Under the pieces are notes generated by a model. That model saw only the letters and a list, made by a program, of their open reading frames with translations. It did not search any database and was not told the DNA's origin. A stretch of 15,306 nt of DNA from assembly GCA_016207865.1 (NCBI GenBank), contig JACQZD010000056.1, positions 1 through 15,306 of the forward strand, read 5' to 3'. Below are positions 14,041-15,306 of the stretch, one piece after another (within the stretch, counting starts at the first letter, position 1; each line of letters begins with the position of its first letter). Both the position numbers and the translations under genes were made by a program. This stretch comes from Nitrospirota bacterium (lineage in GTDB: Bacteria; Nitrospirota; Thermodesulfovibrionia; UBA6902; DSMQ01).

Positions 14041-14101
14041 ACCAGACTGGCGTAATTATTTTCTTCTCCTGAAAAACCTTTACTGTCAAGGCAAAAATCA
14101 T

Positions 14102-14126
14102 TAAAAATAAACCCGTTAATACGGGC
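14102..14126 (-). terminator. Terminator after the 6S RNA
   Basis: Minus strand hairpin GCCCGT-ATTA-ACGGGT (6 bp including a G-U pair) followed by TTTATTTTTA. The stem is short but GC-rich and lies right after the closing stem of the RNA. On the plus strand no T-tract follows. Confidence 0.55.
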
Positions 14127-14130
14127 GTAT

Positions 14131-14322
14131 AAGACCCGCCTTGCCGTGGAGAGAGAAAACTTGAAACCCTATTTTCATAGGTGGGTGCCTTGAAGGTGAG
14201 ATTAGGCTTTGTCTCCCGGTTTTCCGGGGCGCACACACGCACCTTACTGCGGCTCCCTAAAATATCTAATTGAAGGTTCAAGATTTTCATCCAGTCACAA
14301 ACAAGGCAGGCACTTTGCCTTT
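14131..14322 (-). ncRNA. ssrS: 6S RNA (probable)
   Basis: About 190 nt with the long-hairpin layout of 6S RNA, which binds sigma70 RNA polymerase as an open-promoter mimic. Closing stem: AAGUGCCUGCCUUG (14315-14302) with CAAGGCGGGUCUU (14143-14131). The stem uses a U-G wobble that would be a C-A mismatch in the opposite transcript, so the minus strand is the RNA strand. Upper stem: AAGGUG/CACCUU around an apical CCCGG-AAAA-CCGGG. A small hairpin CCUAU-GAAA-AUAGG follows ACCCA on the 3' side, like the 3' central-bubble hairpin. A promoter lies at the right distance and a terminator follows. Location just upstream of rarA is a known context for 6S genes. No covariance model was run. Confidence 0.65.
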
Positions 14323-14328
14323 AAGCAC

Positions 14329-14358
14329 ATTCTATCAGAAATGATAGTATGTTTTCAA
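14329..14358 (-). promoter_or_regulatory. Promoter of the 6S RNA gene
   Basis: Minus strand: -35 TTGAAA (14353-14358), 18-bp spacer, -10 TAGAAT (14329-14334). The start near 14322 places the closing stem within the first ten or so bases of the RNA. Confidence 0.55.
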
Positions 14359-14384
14359 GATTATTATGATGCCGTTTTAACGCT

Positions 14385-14390
14385 TATAAT
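14385..14390 (+). promoter_or_regulatory. Possible truA -10
   Basis: Perfect TATAAT at 14385-14390 on the plus strand, with no good -35. It would start transcription near 14397, about 24 bases before the truA GTG. The gap to the 6S promoter, which fires the other way, is only about 30 bp. Confidence 0.35.
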
Positions 14391-14420
14391 TGTAACGCTG
14401 GGTTGTGCTAAACTATCTCT

Positions 14421-15182
14421 GTGAGAAACATAAAGCTTCTTATTCAGTATGACGGGACAGACTACCACGGTTGGCAGATACAGGATAATGCTGTGACAAT
14501 TCAGGGAATTCTGGAGGATACGCTTGCCAAAATCACGGGAGAGCGCCTGAGGGTCACGGCTGCCGCAAGGACTGATGCAGGCGTGCATGCACTCGGACAA
14601 GTGGCCTCATTTAAAACAAATTCCGGCATGCAGTCAGAGATTTTCACCCGCGCGATAAATGCAAACATCCCGCGTGATATTAGGGTTGTTCAATCTTCTG
14701 AGTCCACTTTGGAGTTTCACCCGAGATTCAGCGCACAGGGCAAGACATATTTTTATCTTATTTCAACGGCTTATTCTATTTTTTTAAAAAGATTTTCCTG
14801 CTTTGTGCCGTATGCCTTAAACAGTAATTTAATGAAACAGGCGGCGGAAGTTCTTATTGGCGAGCATGATTTTTCCTCATTCAGGGCCTCGGGCTGCAGT
14901 TCTAAAAATCCCGTAAGAAAAATTACAGGAATTACGGTGGAGGAGATTTCATCAATTGAGTTTATGACATTTAACATTAAGGTCCCTGTGATAAAGATAA
15001 GCATTACTGCAAACGCATTTTTAAGGCACATGGTAAGAAATATCGCAGGGACGCTTATTGCCGCGGGCAGGGGCAGGATTACTCCGGCACAGGCGGCAGA
15101 AATTCTTGAATCAAAGGACAGGCGGCTTGCAGGACCCACCGCGCCTCCTGAAGGTTTATTTTTGGAGAGAGTTGTGTATTGA
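14421..15182 (+). CDS. truA: tRNA pseudouridine(38-40) synthase TruA
   Basis: 253 residues, the usual bacterial length. It converts uridines 38-40 of the tRNA anticodon arm to pseudouridine. N-terminal LLIQYDGTDYHGWQIQ (6-21); catalytic D52 in AARTDAGVHALGQ; second-domain motifs LIGEHDFSSFRASGCSSKNPVR and NAFLRHMVRNIAGTL, which contact tRNA and the active site; C-terminal APPEGLFLERVVY. The start is GTG at 14421, giving the family N-terminus directly; no Shine-Dalgarno is visible in the 24 bases before it. It is divergent from the 6S RNA gene and followed after 64 bp by a probable selA start. Confidence 0.96.
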   Translation: MRNIKLLIQYDGTDYHGWQIQDNAVTIQGILEDTLAKITGERLRVTAAARTDAGVHALGQVASFKTNSGMQSEIFTRAINANIPRDIRVVQSSESTLEFHPRFSAQGKTYFYLISTAYSIFLKRFSCFVPYALNSNLMKQAAEVLIGEHDFSSFRASGCSSKNPVRKITGITVEEISSIEFMTFNIKVPVIKISITANAFLRHMVRNIAGTLIAAGRGRITPAQAAEILESKDRRLAGPTAPPEGLFLERVVY

Positions 15183-15184
15183 CG

Positions 15185-15243
15185 GTGAAATCCGGCCTCT
15201 GAGGTTTTCACTAAAGAAAAGAGTGCTTGACCACAAGCGCTCT
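15185..15243 (+). other. Two hairpins between truA and the next gene
   Basis: First hairpin: GTGAAA (15185-15190) with TTTCAC (15206-15211), with inner CCT/AGG pairing. Second: AGAGTGCTTG (15220-15229) with CAAGCGCTCT (15234-15243), 10 bp with one T-G wobble and loop ACCA. The wobble would be a mismatch in the opposite transcript, so plus-strand RNA is favoured. Neither has a T-tract, so they are not simple terminators. Confidence 0.4.
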
Positions 15244-15246
15244 CTT

Positions 15247-15306
15247 ATGCTACAAAAATCAATGCAGTCCAAACAAAAACTCCTCTCAGAAATCCCGCAG
15301 GTTGAT
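15247..15306 (+). CDS. 5' end of a probable L-seryl-tRNA(Sec) selenium transferase
   Basis: An ATG at 15247 opens a frame to the window end giving 20 residues, with a second in-frame ATG at 15262. The segment KQKLLSEIPQVD resembles the extreme N-terminus of SelA proteins, where a Leu-rich stretch is followed by IPxVD. SelA makes selenocysteinyl-tRNA with a PLP cofactor. The frame is also open upstream, and a GTG at 15223 (preceded by AAAGAAAAGA) is an alternative start lying inside a hairpin. Only 20 residues are available, so the identity is tentative. Confidence 0.4.
   Translation, partial: MLQKSMQSKQKLLSEIPQVD

Noticed and set aside
14112..14280. Plus-strand reading of the structured RNA
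   Set aside because: The closing stem has a C-A mismatch and the side hairpin a TTTC loop on the plus strand; on the minus strand these become a wobble and a GAAA tetraloop, and promoter and terminator also fit the minus strand.
13925..14290. 121-codon minus-strand ORF between rarA and truA
   Set aside because: It overlaps the structured 6S-like RNA and its terminator, has no ribosome site, and its translation resembles no protein.
1..15306. CRISPR array, tRNA, rRNA or defence genes
   Set aside because: I saw no regularly spaced repeats, no tRNA-like cloverleaf with CCA end and no nuclease, toxin or effector gene beyond the RAYT element; this was by eye only.

Overview
The window is a chromosomal segment of moderate GC, dominated by single-copy housekeeping genes of RNA and DNA metabolism with a small mobile insertion in the middle. 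Gene content suggests a Gram-negative, type IV pilus-bearing anaerobe of the Nitrospirota/Thermodesulfovibrionia or deltaproteobacterial kind: a PilW/RodZ pair, rarA-rny-ymdB in a row, a 6S RNA gene next to rarA, MshEN-type repeats and a probable selA start at the edge. This placement is inference from gene content; no rRNA is present.

Layout. (1) 1-245: AT-rich divergent control region, with the start of an unrecognised leftward ORF and two perfect palindromes, facing rnr (RNase R, 246-2378, +). (2) 2353-5093, minus strand: a Cys-rich pseudopilin-like protein with Ig-type domains that has lost its N-terminus, then a CheY-like receiver, then a protein that joins four 29-residue MshEN-type repeats to a CheX phosphatase domain. 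A BIME-like palindromic repeat lies between the last two. (3) 5102-6028: a RAYT-type element with 15-bp perfect terminal inverted repeats, carrying a Y1 (HUH) transposase and an out-of-frame DnaA-domain-IV-like ORF. It abuts the truncated pseudopilin on one side and the polX start codon on the other. (4) 6037-10087, plus strand: polX, a TPR lipoprotein (PilW/PilF type), rodZ, cdd, and hup with its own promoter and a strong terminator. (5) 10141-13865, minus strand: rarA, rny and ymdB in transcription order; rarA and rny overlap by ATGA. (6) 13866-14420: no protein gene, but a structured minus-strand RNA that I read as 6S RNA (ssrS), with promoter, closing stem and terminator. (7) 14421 to the end: truA, then about 20 codons resembling the N-terminus of SelA.

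How the genes work together: RNase R and RNase Y (with YmdB) form an RNA-decay set. PolX and RarA serve repair and replication-fork maintenance, and HU compacts DNA. RodZ and PilW link cell shape with pilus assembly. The CheY plus MshEN-CheX pair looks like a small self-contained phospho-signalling module that could also sense c-di-GMP. I found no defence island, CRISPR array, tRNA or rRNA. The most unusual items are the MshEN-CheX fusion beside its own receiver, the RAYT element that lies against two gene starts and has a split DnaA-like tail, the hairpin between Shine-Dalgarno and start codon of rarA, and the 7-bp tandem repeat inside the pilW signal peptide.
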